Source: an uncultured Anaerococcus sp.
Lineage (GTDB): Bacteria; Bacillota; Clostridia; Tissierellales; Peptoniphilaceae
Direction of reading: 5' to 3'
DNA: 64,000 nucleotides
Assembly: GCF_943912385.1 (NCBI RefSeq)
Contig: NZ_CALTTY010000004.1
Coordinates: forward strand, 1 to 64,000
Of the stretch, positions 50,482 to 59,954 are shown in pieces (the first letter of the stretch is position 1; each line of letters begins with the position of its first letter). Under the pieces are notes generated by a model. It searched no databases. It was not told where the DNA came from and worked only from the letters and a program-made list of their open reading frames with translations. The position numbers were made by a program, and so were the translations under genes.

Positions 50482-51464
50482 TATTAGATTTTCCGGTTAA
50501 TATAACTAGAAAAACTGTTGCGGTATCTGAACGTGGATTTGGTACAATCCTAATCCTTGATACTGAAACAGAAAGAGATTTTACCTATCTTGATGCTAAA
50601 GGCATTGAAGATTTAGGTGAGGGAAAAGCAAAAAATATTGCTACACGCTTATTTATGCAGAAACCACAACCACAAAGGGTGGCTATCATAGGTAGTGTTG
50701 GCATAGGGGCGGAAGTCTTCAAGAAAGCTTTAGAAGCAAACAAAGACTTCTTTTTTGTTGTTTGTACTGATAATACTTTGGAAACTATAAAAGCGGTTTC
50801 TGAATTGTGCCAAGTAAACAATAAGGTTTATGCGGTTACAATCAATGACATTGCCGATGTAGAAGTTTTAGGCAAAGAAGTATTTGACAATACCTTTGTG
50901 GCTTATCATGATAATGCTGATGCTTATCTTGCTGAAGGTGTGGCGGTTATCATGTCCTATAATATAGGCGGCAAGACTGCCAAATTTAAGCAAGTTCAAG
51001 GGGTAAAAGAAGCTAATATTTCTTTGACCGACTTGCACAAATTACATGAAAATAAGATTTTCACATATATTAATAAGCTTGGAGTCCTACAGACTACCGA
51101 GGGCAAAATGCTTTCTGGCGAATTTATAGACGTAATCCTAGGTGAATACTGGATTAGGTTTAGGATGGAAGAAAGAATGCAAAGACTTGCCCTTACCCAA
51201 GATAAGATACCTTATACTGACCGTGGTATTGCTATGCTTGTATCAGTAGCTGAACAAGTGCTTAATGAGGCGGTAGATATGGGGATTATTGAAGAAGGCC
51301 AATATAGGGTCAACTACAGAAGAAGAGAGGATGTCCCTAGCAATGATGTAGCCTTAAGAAAGTACGACTATATTGTCTGGACTGCTATGCTCCAAGGAGC
51401 TATCCATACTGGGCAAATATCTGGGATTCTTACCTATGATTTAGTTAATGAGGAGGATGAATAA
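50478..51464 (+). CDS. Tail sheath protein (DUF3383-like)
   Basis: 328 residues. NITRKTVAVSERGFGTILIL at the start and DVILGEYWIRFRMEERMQRL near the middle fit DUF3383 sheath proteins, which contract to drive the tube through the envelope. Marks the phage as a myovirus. ATGA-type overlap with the neck gene. Confidence 0.85.
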   Translation: MILDFPVNITRKTVAVSERGFGTILILDTETERDFTYLDAKGIEDLGEGKAKNIATRLFMQKPQPQRVAIIGSVGIGAEVFKKALEANKDFFFVVCTDNTLETIKAVSELCQVNNKVYAVTINDIADVEVLGKEVFDNTFVAYHDNADAYLAEGVAVIMSYNIGGKTAKFKQVQGVKEANISLTDLHKLHENKIFTYINKLGVLQTTEGKMLSGEFIDVILGEYWIRFRMEERMQRLALTQDKIPYTDRGIAMLVSVAEQVLNEAVDMGIIEEGQYRVNYRRREDVPSNDVALRKYDYIVWTAMLQGAIHTGQISGILTYDLVNEEDE

Positions 51465-51859
51465 TGCTTAAAACTTATACTTACGATCCTGAAAAAGTTG
51501 TCGCTTCTATCGGGTCTATGTTCCTAACTGGATTTGCTGATGATACCATGATAGAGGTAGAGAAAAATGAGGATGACACCTTGGTAAAGGTCGGGCTTGA
51601 TGGCCACGTATCTTATACTGAAAATTTAGATAAGACTGCGACTGTGAAAATTAGTTTGATGTCGACTAGTCCATGTATACCATACATTAGGGAACTTGCC
51701 AATAACAAAAGGGAGTTCCCTTTTTCTATGGTTGATATGAATGATAATGGCACTAACGTGGCTTGTGATAGGTGTAGGATAGTAAAAAAACCTAACATAG
51801 TAGTGAAAAAAGAAGCTGAGTCAGTAGAATTTGAAGTCTTTGTACCTGAATGGAAGTAG
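51464..51859 (+). CDS. Tail tube protein (DUF3277-like)
   Basis: 131 residues; YDPEKVVASIGSMFLTGFAD and TATVKISLMSTSPCIPYIRE match small tube proteins that follow the sheath. TAATG overlap. Confidence 0.8.
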   Translation: MLKTYTYDPEKVVASIGSMFLTGFADDTMIEVEKNEDDTLVKVGLDGHVSYTENLDKTATVKISLMSTSPCIPYIRELANNKREFPFSMVDMNDNGTNVACDRCRIVKKPNIVVKKEAESVEFEVFVPEWK

Positions 51860-51868
51860 GAGGATTAG

Positions 51869-52144
51869 ATGAACGATAGCAAGTTTAAAAATAAAAAAGT
51901 AGAAGCAGGTGGGGAAGAATATGTTATTCAAAAATACCCACTTTTAGAAGCTCTTAAAATTAAAAAGAGCTGGCTTGATAAAAATATGCCTGAGGGGATT
52001 GACGATATAAAGATGTACGAGGCTTGCCTTGATAGCTTTGTAATATCCCCTAAAAAGAAAATCAATGATTTTGATAATCTAGAAGATTTAGCTGACTTAT
52101 GTATGGAGTGTCTAGAGTATAACTTTATGGGAAAGTCCAGGTAA
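51869..52144 (+). CDS. Tail assembly chaperone, short form (gpG-like)
   Basis: 91 residues, acidic. It ends six codons after ATG GGA AAG (52127-52135). In lambda the same heptamer, G GGA AAG, makes a fraction of ribosomes shift -1 to give gpGT. Located between tube and tape measure, the conserved position for this pair. It binds the tape measure during tail assembly. Confidence 0.85.
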   Translation: MNDSKFKNKKVEAGGEEYVIQKYPLLEALKIKKSWLDKNMPEGIDDIKMYEACLDSFVISPKKKINDFDNLEDLADLCMECLEYNFMGKSR

Positions 52145-52362
52145 AAGCCCTTGAAAAACAAGTAGCCGATTTGTACGACGAATACTACAGGTCGGCTTTA
52201 ATTCTTTTAAGGGACGGGATTATTTCATATAAGGAGCTTAAAAAACTCACAGATGATGAGTTTAGAGAAATCTTTTATGCCTATTATCTTCTAAGAGAGG
52301 AAGAAGATGAAGAGTATGAGAGATTAGAGAAAGAAGCGAAAAGGAAGGCTAAGCATGGCTAG
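51869..52362 (+). CDS. Tail assembly chaperone, frameshifted long form (gpGT-like)
   Basis: A -1 shift at 52129-52135 joins the short form to the frame that reads VQVKALEKQVADLYDEYYRS and ends in EREKEAK-like basic helix KRKAKHG with a stop at 52360-52362. Joined length is 89 plus 75 residues. The downstream frame has no good start of its own before 52171 and overlaps the tape measure start, as in other phages. Confidence 0.85.
52129..52135 (+). promoter_or_regulatory. Programmed -1 frameshift site G GGA AAG
   Basis: In-frame heptamer identical to the lambda G/T site, 7 bases before the zero-frame TAA (52142-52144). The -1 frame is open for 75 codons. Confidence 0.85.
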
Positions 52363-54388
52363 TAGAGAATTAATTTTAGGAATAAGGACAAAAGATGCCA
52401 GTAAGGCCTCCAAGGATATAAAGGATATAGACAAGTCCATAAAAGGGGCTGAGAAGTCCACTAAGGGCTTTGGAAAAGCGGCGGATGGAGCAAAGAAATC
52501 TTTGTTTAATCTGGCTGGAGCTGGTAAAGGTCTTAAAGAATTAGGGGGCAAGTTTGATGCTTTAGGGGGTAAGGTCAAGAGATTTGGGACTGGACTTTCT
52601 AAGGCTACATTACCACTTATGGCGGTTATTGCTGGTGGTAGTAAGATGTTTCTTGATTTGGACAATTCAATTAGGAAGGTGTCTACCCTAAGTGGTGAAA
52701 TATTGCCTGTTGAAAAAATAAGGGAAGAAACTAGAAGAATATCTGATATGTCGGGTATTGCATCTAAAGAAGTTGCTGAATCTATGTATAGTGCCTTATC
52801 GGCAAGTGTTGACCCTAGTAAGGTTGTTGGATTTACAGAAGATACTATTAAATTTGCAAAGGCAGGTTTCACTGAATTACCTACTGCTATAGATGTTACT
52901 ACTACAGCCTTAAATGCTTATGGTGATAAGGCTGAGTCGGTAAGTAAAATTCACGATATATTGGTTAAGTCACAAAACCTAGGTAAAACAACCGTTGATG
53001 AATTGGCTAGTTCCATAGGTAACGTGATACCAGTTGCAGCTGCTAATGAAGTTGGTATGGATCAATTAGGGGTTGCTTACTCCTTGCTAACCTATCAAGG
53101 TATAAATGCCCATAAATCGACTACAGGATTAAACTCATTATTGGCTGAATTATCTACCACAGGTAGTAAGGCTGATAAGGTTTTGAGACAAAAAACAGGC
53201 AAAAGTTTTAAAGGATTAATGGGTGATGGACGAAGTCTAGGGGATGTTTTAGGTATCCTTGATGAACAAGCGAAGGCTAGCGGACTAAGTATGCAAGATA
53301 TGTTTGGAAACTTTAACGCTGGCAAGATTGCCTTGTCCCTTGCTAACGATGGTGTTGAAAAATACAATAAAACACTAAAAGAGATGCAGAATTCTGACGG
53401 TATCACTGAATTTAACTTTGAAAAGATGCTAGGACCTGGTGAAAGGCTTGCTAGGGTAAGCAATAAGATTAAGAATAATTTAATCGATTTAGGAGCAGAA
53501 GCCGTGCCTTATCTTGAGATTTTAGGTGAAAAAATCGGAGAACTTTCTGATTGGTTTGCTGGCCTTGATAAGGGTACTAAAGATACCATCGTTCAATGGG
53601 GGCTGTTGCTGGTTGCAGCGGGACCTCTTATAGCTATTTTCGGCACTATTTTGGGAGTCGTAGGCAAGCTTGTAACAATCGGTGGATTTTTGTTACAAGG
53701 TGTAGGCTTATTAGCTAGTACAGCGGGAATATTAGGCCAAGGCTTTATGTTTATTGTAAGTTGTACTAATCCCTTAATGTGGATTTTTATTGCTATAGGT
53801 GGAGTTATAACATGGTTAATAACTCATTTCCAAACAATCAAGGCTAGGGCTGATGAATTAGGCGGTGGCTTTGGTTGGTTAAGGGCTATAGTTGAGACGG
53901 CAGGTGCATCTTTTACTAATATGGGTAATCTAGCCCTTGGTGCTTTAAATCGAGTTAGAGACAAATGGCAGGAAGTTAAAAACTTCTTAAAAAATCCTAT
54001 AAAAGGTGTAATAAGCATATTTTCTAACGTAGTAAATAGGGTCAAGGGGGCTTTCGGTGGGGCAAAATCCCACGCTACAGGCCTTGATTATGTACCTTAT
54101 GATAACTACCTTGCTAACCTCCATAAGGGTGAGATTGTCCTTACTGCCAAGGCTAGTGAAGAATACCGAGCTATGGGCGGTGATAAGGACGGCCTACCTA
54201 ACAGGGTTATCAATAATAATTCCACCACTAACACTACTAGCAATACAAGCAATGTTACTAATAATAATCCAAGTTACCCACCTATTAATATTTATGTTTA
54301 CGGCAATTCGTCGCCTACTGATACAGCAAGTGAGGTAAAGGGCGTGATTGAAGATGTCTTTAGAAACTTGAACTTGCAAAGGGGGTAG
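52355..54388 (+). CDS. Tail tape measure protein
   Basis: 677 residues. The N-terminal TP901-type core (SMYSALSASVDPSKVVGFTE, GVAYSLLTYQGINAHKSTTG) is followed by membrane-like segments (about 405-490) and a low-complexity Asn/Thr-rich stretch near residue 620. It sets tail length. RBS AGGAAGG inside the chaperone frame. Confidence 0.92.
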   Translation: MASRELILGIRTKDASKASKDIKDIDKSIKGAEKSTKGFGKAADGAKKSLFNLAGAGKGLKELGGKFDALGGKVKRFGTGLSKATLPLMAVIAGGSKMFLDLDNSIRKVSTLSGEILPVEKIREETRRISDMSGIASKEVAESMYSALSASVDPSKVVGFTEDTIKFAKAGFTELPTAIDVTTTALNAYGDKAESVSKIHDILVKSQNLGKTTVDELASSIGNVIPVAAANEVGMDQLGVAYSLLTYQGINAHKSTTGLNSLLAELSTTGSKADKVLRQKTGKSFKGLMGDGRSLGDVLGILDEQAKASGLSMQDMFGNFNAGKIALSLANDGVEKYNKTLKEMQNSDGITEFNFEKMLGPGERLARVSNKIKNNLIDLGAEAVPYLEILGEKIGELSDWFAGLDKGTKDTIVQWGLLLVAAGPLIAIFGTILGVVGKLVTIGGFLLQGVGLLASTAGILGQGFMFIVSCTNPLMWIFIAIGGVITWLITHFQTIKARADELGGGFGWLRAIVETAGASFTNMGNLALGALNRVRDKWQEVKNFLKNPIKGVISIFSNVVNRVKGAFGGAKSHATGLDYVPYDNYLANLHKGEIVLTAKASEEYRAMGGDKDGLPNRVINNNSTTNTTSNTSNVTNNNPSYPPINIYVYGNSSPTDTASEVKGVIEDVFRNLNLQRG

Positions 54389-54391
54389 GCT

Positions 54392-54856
54392 ATGAATATG
54401 TTGATTATTTTAGGAGGCATCGAGTTAGATGCCTTGATAACTGAAAATGTAGATTATGATGCAGAACTTACCACTAAGGCTATAGAAGAAGGGGCTGATA
54501 TTTCAGACCATATGAAAGCTAAGCCCTTTTCTGCTAGCTTATCAGGAACAATAGTTGAAGATGCCGACGCCAAGCTTGAAGCTTTGAAAAAGTATCAAAA
54601 AGAAGGCAGAATTATAAACTATATAGGAAAGTCAATACTGGTTAGCGTTGTAATTACAAGTATACAGGTAGAGCATACAGTCCAAAACTTTTATGGTTTC
54701 GATTATTCTTTAAGAATACAAGAGGTGAAGTTAGCTAGCCCTGAAACCTTTAATATCACGGTTAAAAATCCTAGTAATGGGAAGCAGGATAGCAAGACGG
54801 CAAGCCGAGTTAAAAAGCCGTCTAATGAAGGGAGAAAGCAGGTGAGATCGAAGTGA
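54392..54856 (+). CDS. Baseplate / Dit-like tail protein
   Basis: 154 residues; beta-rich core and Lys/Ser-rich C-terminus. Position directly after the tape measure and the pattern FSASLSGTIVEDADAKLEAL fit the small Dit-like or LysM-associated baseplate proteins of myoviruses. Confidence 0.6.
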   Translation: MNMLIILGGIELDALITENVDYDAELTTKAIEEGADISDHMKAKPFSASLSGTIVEDADAKLEALKKYQKEGRIINYIGKSILVSVVITSIQVEHTVQNFYGFDYSLRIQEVKLASPETFNITVKNPSNGKQDSKTASRVKKPSNEGRKQVRSK

Positions 54857-55158
54857 AATATATTGATATTGAAAAAGAGAAAATACCATATAGCTTTGAG
54901 GTCGTCCTTGCTGGTGAAACCTTCCAATTTGAGGTCTTCTACAATGGTGTAGGGGACTTTTTTACTATCAACCTTTATAAAAATCATGAACTAGTAGTTT
55001 TAGGTGAAAAGATTGTATACGGAGTAGAACTATTTGAAAATCTTAAACATTTGCCAATTCCCAAGGTCAGGATTAAGCCCTTTGATACTACAGGTATTGC
55101 TAACCGTATCACCTATGAAAATATGAATGAGGACGTGTTTTTATATGTTTTGGATTAG
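54853..55158 (+). CDS. Baseplate plug-like protein
   Basis: 101 residues, GTG start overlapping the previous stop. YSFEVVLAGETFQFEVFYNG and DFFTINLYKNHELVVLGEKI resemble the short baseplate plug family found before the hub. Confidence 0.65.
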   Translation: MKYIDIEKEKIPYSFEVVLAGETFQFEVFYNGVGDFFTINLYKNHELVVLGEKIVYGVELFENLKHLPIPKVRIKPFDTTGIANRITYENMNEDVFLYVLD

Positions 55159-55993
55159 GGATATTGAAGTATTAGCAGGAGGCAAGAGGTTTGAGTCCTT
55201 GGGTGAAAATAGCCTTGATATAGACCTAGATATAAATTTTTCAGATGAGGAAGAGCCTGATGTATCTGAAATTACCATTTATAATTTATCAGATGATTCT
55301 ATTAATCAAATAAAAAAAGACGGATATTGCATAGTCAATGCAGGCTATAAGAGCCTTGGAAACAAGGGGAATGTCTTATCTGGAGATATAGAAGAGGTTA
55401 ACACCACTTGGCAGGGTTTAGATAAGCTTACCAAGATAAAGGTTAGTGATGGAGCTAAGGCTTGGCGTAAAGCTAGGATTTCAAAGGCCTATAAGGAAAA
55501 TACCAAGGCTAGCTTTATCATGCGTGATATTATAAATATCATGGGCTATGAAGTTGTCGATATTAAACCTAAAAAAGATAAGACCTATAAGCTAGGTAAG
55601 ACCGTGAACGGATATTGTTCAGATATACTTAAAATGCTTGTAAAAGATACTGAGTCCAAGATGTTTATCAATAAAAATAGGATTGTGATTAGAGAAGAAG
55701 CAAAGGGCTTTGATACAGGCTTTGTCTTAAGTCCTGAAACTGGGCTTATAGGTAGTCCTAGCCTAAATAAAGATAATACAGGGGACAAGGCAGGCGGTGT
55801 ATCAAGTGATAAGGCTAAGAAGGAAAACAAGGAAGAAAAGAAGACCTGGGAAGTTACCTGCCTACTTAATCCTAAGCTGGAAACCGACTCTATAATCGAG
55901 GTTAGAAGTAGGGCTTTATCAGGTAGGTTTAGGGTAATTAAGGGCAAGCATACTAGGGATTTTGAAACGGTTATTACTGTGGAGGAGGCATAA
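55145..55993 (+). CDS. Baseplate hub protein (XkdQ/gp27-like)
   Basis: 282 residues from ATG 55145. EPDVSEITIYNLSDDSINQI and KARISKAYKENTKASFIM fit hub proteins that cap the tube; a Lys-rich linker at about 220-245 precedes the last domain. Confidence 0.7.
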   Translation: MFWIRDIEVLAGGKRFESLGENSLDIDLDINFSDEEEPDVSEITIYNLSDDSINQIKKDGYCIVNAGYKSLGNKGNVLSGDIEEVNTTWQGLDKLTKIKVSDGAKAWRKARISKAYKENTKASFIMRDIINIMGYEVVDIKPKKDKTYKLGKTVNGYCSDILKMLVKDTESKMFINKNRIVIREEAKGFDTGFVLSPETGLIGSPSLNKDNTGDKAGGVSSDKAKKENKEEKKTWEVTCLLNPKLETDSIIEVRSRALSGRFRVIKGKHTRDFETVITVEEA

Positions 55994-56529
55994 TGGAAAA
56001 TGCAAATAAATTTTTTAATGACTTTGCTAAAAACATAGGCAAGGGGCTAAATGTGGCTAAGCTTGCTAAGGTTGTGAAGTTTTATCCTGAAAATATGAAG
56101 GTCGATGTCATGCCTTTTCCTAGTGAAGATTCGGCTATGATAATCAATGTCCCCCTTGCTACTATTGCCACTAAAGATTATTTAGTATACTACCCTTTAA
56201 AGCCTGATGATATAGTGGTCTTGCTTTTTATAGACTATGATACAGATAATATTCTTCTTGGTGAGGATAACCTAGAAACCGAGAGGGGACATGATGTTTC
56301 TGATTGTGTTGCCATAGGCTGTATTTCTCTTTTTAAGGAGTCTTTAAATGTATCTGATACAGATGCCCTACTGATACAGGATAAGGGCGGTAAAACTAAA
56401 ATAAAGCTTGATAAAGAGGGGGTAGAGATAGAAGCTCCTAAGATAGCTTTAAAGGGCTTTGCTACCTATAAGGGCAGGGAAATTGCTGTGAAGGGCGATT
56501 CTGTTAGTCTGGAGAATAAAATTATATGA
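55993..56529 (+). CDS. Baseplate spike (Gp138/gpV-like)
   Basis: 178 residues; OB-fold region VAKLAKVVKFYPENMKVDVM then DIVVLLFIDYDTDNILLGE and a beta-helical tip (TKIKLDKEGVEIEAPKIALK). It pierces the cell envelope. Confidence 0.75.
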   Translation: MENANKFFNDFAKNIGKGLNVAKLAKVVKFYPENMKVDVMPFPSEDSAMIINVPLATIATKDYLVYYPLKPDDIVVLLFIDYDTDNILLGEDNLETERGHDVSDCVAIGCISLFKESLNVSDTDALLIQDKGGKTKIKLDKEGVEIEAPKIALKGFATYKGREIAVKGDSVSLENKII

Positions 56530-56891
56530 CCTACAAAAATACATTTGAGATGATAGGTGGAGATATTGTGATCGATGGGGATTTGAAGCTTGTAAAAGGC
56601 AAAGATGAACTGAGACAGAATATTGAAAACCGCTTATCAGTAAATAAAGAAGAGTGGTTCTTAAACCTTGGCCTTGGTCTTGATTATGCGGCTATATCTG
56701 GAAAGGGTATCACGGATAGGCAGATTGAGCTTGCCATTCGTGAGTGTTGCTTGCAAGATTCTAGGGTCAAGGAGGCAAGAGATGTAAAGGTTAGCCGAGA
56801 TAGTAAAAAAAGGACGGCTGATATTGATATAGTGATAATTGATAAAAACGATGAAGACCTCTATTTAAAGGAGGTGGTCGATATTGGATAA
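56526..56891 (+). CDS. Baseplate wedge protein (gp25/DUF2634-like)
   Basis: 121 residues; LRQNIENRLSVNKEEWFLNL and GLDYAAISGKGITDRQIELA are typical of gp25/XkdS-type wedges, lysozyme-like in fold but not lytic. Confidence 0.85.
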   Translation: MTYKNTFEMIGGDIVIDGDLKLVKGKDELRQNIENRLSVNKEEWFLNLGLGLDYAAISGKGITDRQIELAIRECCLQDSRVKEARDVKVSRDSKKRTADIDIVIIDKNDEDLYLKEVVDIG

Positions 56892-58086
56892 GGATATAAT
56901 GCGTATAAGTGACGGTAAATTTGGAGTCACTCAGTACGGATTTAGAAGAAAATTATATAGTGAGGCCTTGCAAGAGCGTATCACACGTGCAAAAAGGGTG
57001 TTCGGTGTCAATATTGATACATCGGAGACCTCTTTTCTTGGAAAATTTATAAGAAATGCAGCTTGGGACGAGGCTATGCTATGGGAAGAGATAGAAAAGG
57101 TCTATAAGTCGGCCTTTATAGGTGATGCCGAGGGATCGAACCTAGACGGTGTAGGTCAATATCTGACTATTACCAGGAGGCCTGCGGTTAAGGCTAAGGG
57201 GACTGTTAAATTTACAGGTAAAGATGATACTTTAATCCCTGCTGGCTTTAGGGTCGGGACAGATGATGGCCGTATATATGAAACTAGGGAGATAGCCTAT
57301 ATAAAGGATGGGTCGGTAGAAGTCCCTGTCAGGTCTATAGGAGCTGGCAAAAAATATAATGCTAATGTTGGTGAAGTTACAGAAATTATTAATCCTAGTT
57401 TCGGGATTGAAGAAGTGACTAATCCCGTGCCTATAGAGGGTGGCCTTGACCTAGAAACTGATGAAGAATTTAGGGAAAGATATAAAAAATCCTACTCTAG
57501 GGGCGGAGGGTCTACCCTACCTGCTTTGACTGCTGCGATTTTAGATATTGACGATGTGGTCGATGCAGAAATTAGGGAAAATGTATCAATGGAAACTATA
57601 GACGGTATACCGCCTAAGTCTGTTGCTTGCTTTGTCTTTGGTGGGTCTGATGAAGAGATATCAGAAACCATATATAAAAATAAACCAGCTGGAATAGAGG
57701 CTTACGGTGAGATAGTGAAAACTATTGAAGACAGTAAGGGAAATAAGCATAAGATAGGCTTTACACGTGCTAGGACTGATGAAATATACCTTAAGGTCGA
57801 GCTTAAAAAGGGTGAGGACTATAAGGAAGACGAGGCGGTCAAGCGCGCTATCATAAATTATATAGGCGGTACAGATGATGACGGCATAGCCTATACTGGC
57901 CTTAAATTAGGTAAAGATGTTATTTTATCAAAGGTTATAGGGGCTATGATGTGTCTTGGTGGTATAGATGATGTCATGGTCAAGATGGGCAAAGATAAGA
58001 AAAGTCTTGAAGAAAAATCAATAAAGATTGATAAAAAAGCAATTGCCCGTACTAGACCAGAAAGTATTGAGATAGCCTATGTATAA
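56884..58086 (+). CDS. Baseplate J/gp47 family protein
   Basis: 400 residues, TTG start after GGAGGTGG. AFIGDAEGSNLDGVGQYLTI, DLETDEEFRERYKKSYSRGG and GGSTLPALTAAILDIDDVVD are characteristic of Baseplate_J. Confidence 0.93.
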   Translation: MDKDIMRISDGKFGVTQYGFRRKLYSEALQERITRAKRVFGVNIDTSETSFLGKFIRNAAWDEAMLWEEIEKVYKSAFIGDAEGSNLDGVGQYLTITRRPAVKAKGTVKFTGKDDTLIPAGFRVGTDDGRIYETREIAYIKDGSVEVPVRSIGAGKKYNANVGEVTEIINPSFGIEEVTNPVPIEGGLDLETDEEFRERYKKSYSRGGGSTLPALTAAILDIDDVVDAEIRENVSMETIDGIPPKSVACFVFGGSDEEISETIYKNKPAGIEAYGEIVKTIEDSKGNKHKIGFTRARTDEIYLKVELKKGEDYKEDEAVKRAIINYIGGTDDDGIAYTGLKLGKDVILSKVIGAMMCLGGIDDVMVKMGKDKKSLEEKSIKIDKKAIARTRPESIEIAYV

Positions 58087-58789
58087 GTATGAGGAAGCTT
58101 TTAATCGATTGCCTGAGCGTTTCAGAAAGCCTAACAATAAAAAACTTTACTATGTCTTGTATGGATATGGTTTTGATAAGATGGAAAAGGTCCTAGAAGG
58201 TGTATCTGATAGTAGGGATATATCAAAGGCTACAGGTAAGAGTCTTGACTATCTAGGGGCAAATGTAGGCGAATTAAGGCAGGGTCAAGATGATGATAGG
58301 TATAGGCTTTTAATACAGACTAAGATTTTAGCTAACTTATCTATGGGGGATATACCTACTATCAACTATATCTTAAATACCTTGATAGGTGATAAGTATT
58401 TTGGTCTTGTAGAAGGCTTTAAGGAGCTCAATGAACCAGCAAGCTTTTTAATTGATTATGATGGTTTTACTAATCAAGACCTAGATTTTCTGATCAATAG
58501 GGTAAAGGCTGCGGGAGTAGCCTATAAGATTAGGAGGATATATAGGCAAGATTTATATACAGCCTCTGCCTCCATAGCTGGAGAGCTTATCATCATATCT
58601 GAGCCTAGTCCTGAGGATATTGAGTCCAAGCTTGAAGATAATATCAAGGCTATCGGGATTTCAGGGGAGCATATAACCATTGCTGACCCTTTTATAAACT
58701 TTGTTGAGATTAATCAAGATTTGCCTGTGAAGTCGTCTAATACTGGGACTAGTGAAGTCATTGAAATTAAAAATACGGAGGAAGTATGA
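58079..58789 (+). CDS. Baseplate protein (DUF2313/YmfQ-like)
   Basis: 236 residues; LPERFRKPNNKKLYYVLYGY and ATGKSLDYLGANVGELRQGQ with DDRYRLLIQTKILAN fit the YmfQ/XkdU-like proteins that link wedge and fibre. Confidence 0.75.
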   Translation: MYKYEEAFNRLPERFRKPNNKKLYYVLYGYGFDKMEKVLEGVSDSRDISKATGKSLDYLGANVGELRQGQDDDRYRLLIQTKILANLSMGDIPTINYILNTLIGDKYFGLVEGFKELNEPASFLIDYDGFTNQDLDFLINRVKAAGVAYKIRRIYRQDLYTASASIAGELIIISEPSPEDIESKLEDNIKAIGISGEHITIADPFINFVEINQDLPVKSSNTGTSEVIEIKNTEEV

Positions 58790-59325
58790 GTGAAAAATTT
58801 TATAGTCTTGTCACCAAGTATGGACAAGCACAGATTGCTAATGCTTTAGCTTTAAGTACAAAAGTTGAGTTTGGGCAATTTGTAGTTGGTGATGGTGGGG
58901 GTGAGGTATATGACCCTAGCGAGAATCAAATCAGCCTTAAAAATGAAGTTTGGGTTGGGAAGATTACATCTTTAACAATAGGAGAGAAAAATCCTAATGA
59001 GGTTGTAATTGAAACCTATATACCATCTGAAATTGGGGGCTTTACCATTAGGGAATTTGGTATAAAGGATAAGCACGGTAACCTCATGATTTTAGGCAAG
59101 CACCCTGAAACCTATAAGCCTGTAGCTGCTGATGGGACTAGTAAGGATATTACAATTAGGGTGATTATATCTATATCTAATGCCGAGGAAGTTATTATCC
59201 AGATTGATCCATCTGTGCAAGTAGCGACTAGGCAGGATTTGGCAAAGATAAAAATTGATATAGATAATTCCCTTAAGGATATAGTTACCAGGATTGAAGA
59301 AGAAGAGATAGAGATGCTGTTTTAG
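58786..59325 (+). CDS. Tail-collar fibre protein
   Basis: 179 residues; KFYSLVTKYGQAQIANALAL and GGFTIREFGIKDKHGNLMIL are the N-terminal tail-collar fibre signature that attaches fibres to the baseplate. Confidence 0.85.
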   Translation: MSEKFYSLVTKYGQAQIANALALSTKVEFGQFVVGDGGGEVYDPSENQISLKNEVWVGKITSLTIGEKNPNEVVIETYIPSEIGGFTIREFGIKDKHGNLMILGKHPETYKPVAADGTSKDITIRVIISISNAEEVIIQIDPSVQVATRQDLAKIKIDIDNSLKDIVTRIEEEEIEMLF

Positions 59326-59333
59326 GGGGATAG

Positions 59334-59951
59334 ATGAGTAAATATTTAGATATACCAGGTTTAAATTACCTGATAAAGTTGATTAAAGATAAGTTTGTAC
59401 AAAAGGAAAATGGTAAGGGTCTATCTTCTCAAGATTACACCTTGGCTGAAAAGCAAAAATTAGAGAATTTAAAGGCCTATAGTGTGGCAAGTGGTACTGA
59501 TGCAGGGCTGATGTCGACTAGTGATTTTAAAAAGCTTGCTGGTATTAGTGCTGGAGCTAATAAGAATGTCATTTCAAAGGTAAAGAGAAATGGTAGTCTA
59601 GTAAATGTTTCTAGTGAAACTGTTGATATATCAGTTCCTACTAAGGTTAGTGATTTAGTAGACGATAAGGATTTGATTTCTACTAGTCAGGTTAGGAAGT
59701 TGATTTCTGAAGCTAGTCATATGAAAAAAGAAGTAGTTGCACAAAGGCCTACAAGTGGTGAAGAAAATGTAATTTACCTAGTAGGACCTAAGGGAAGTGG
59801 AAGTGACATTTATGAAGAATGGCTCTGGATTAATTCCAAATGGGAAAAGGTCGGTAATACTGCTACAAGTGTAGACCTGAGCGGATATATTAAAAAGTCA
59901 GATATTAGTGCAATTACTACTACTGAAATAAACCAGGCTATGGGGGTGTAG
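59334..59951 (+). CDS. Tail fibre-like protein 1
   Basis: 205 residues; N-terminal helix LDIPGLNYLIKLIKDKFVQK, then GKGLSSQDYTLAEKQKLENL, a repeat unit seen again in the next gene, and an aromatic C-terminal part (EEWLWINSKWEKVG). Probably a fibre or adaptor. Confidence 0.65.
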   Translation: MSKYLDIPGLNYLIKLIKDKFVQKENGKGLSSQDYTLAEKQKLENLKAYSVASGTDAGLMSTSDFKKLAGISAGANKNVISKVKRNGSLVNVSSETVDISVPTKVSDLVDDKDLISTSQVRKLISEASHMKKEVVAQRPTSGEENVIYLVGPKGSGSDIYEEWLWINSKWEKVGNTATSVDLSGYIKKSDISAITTTEINQAMGV

Positions 59952-59954
59952 GTT

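Noticed and set aside
52324..52872. 182-codon minus-strand open frame in the tape measure gene
   Set aside because: Shadow of the plus-strand frame, no start signals, against the direction of the late operon.
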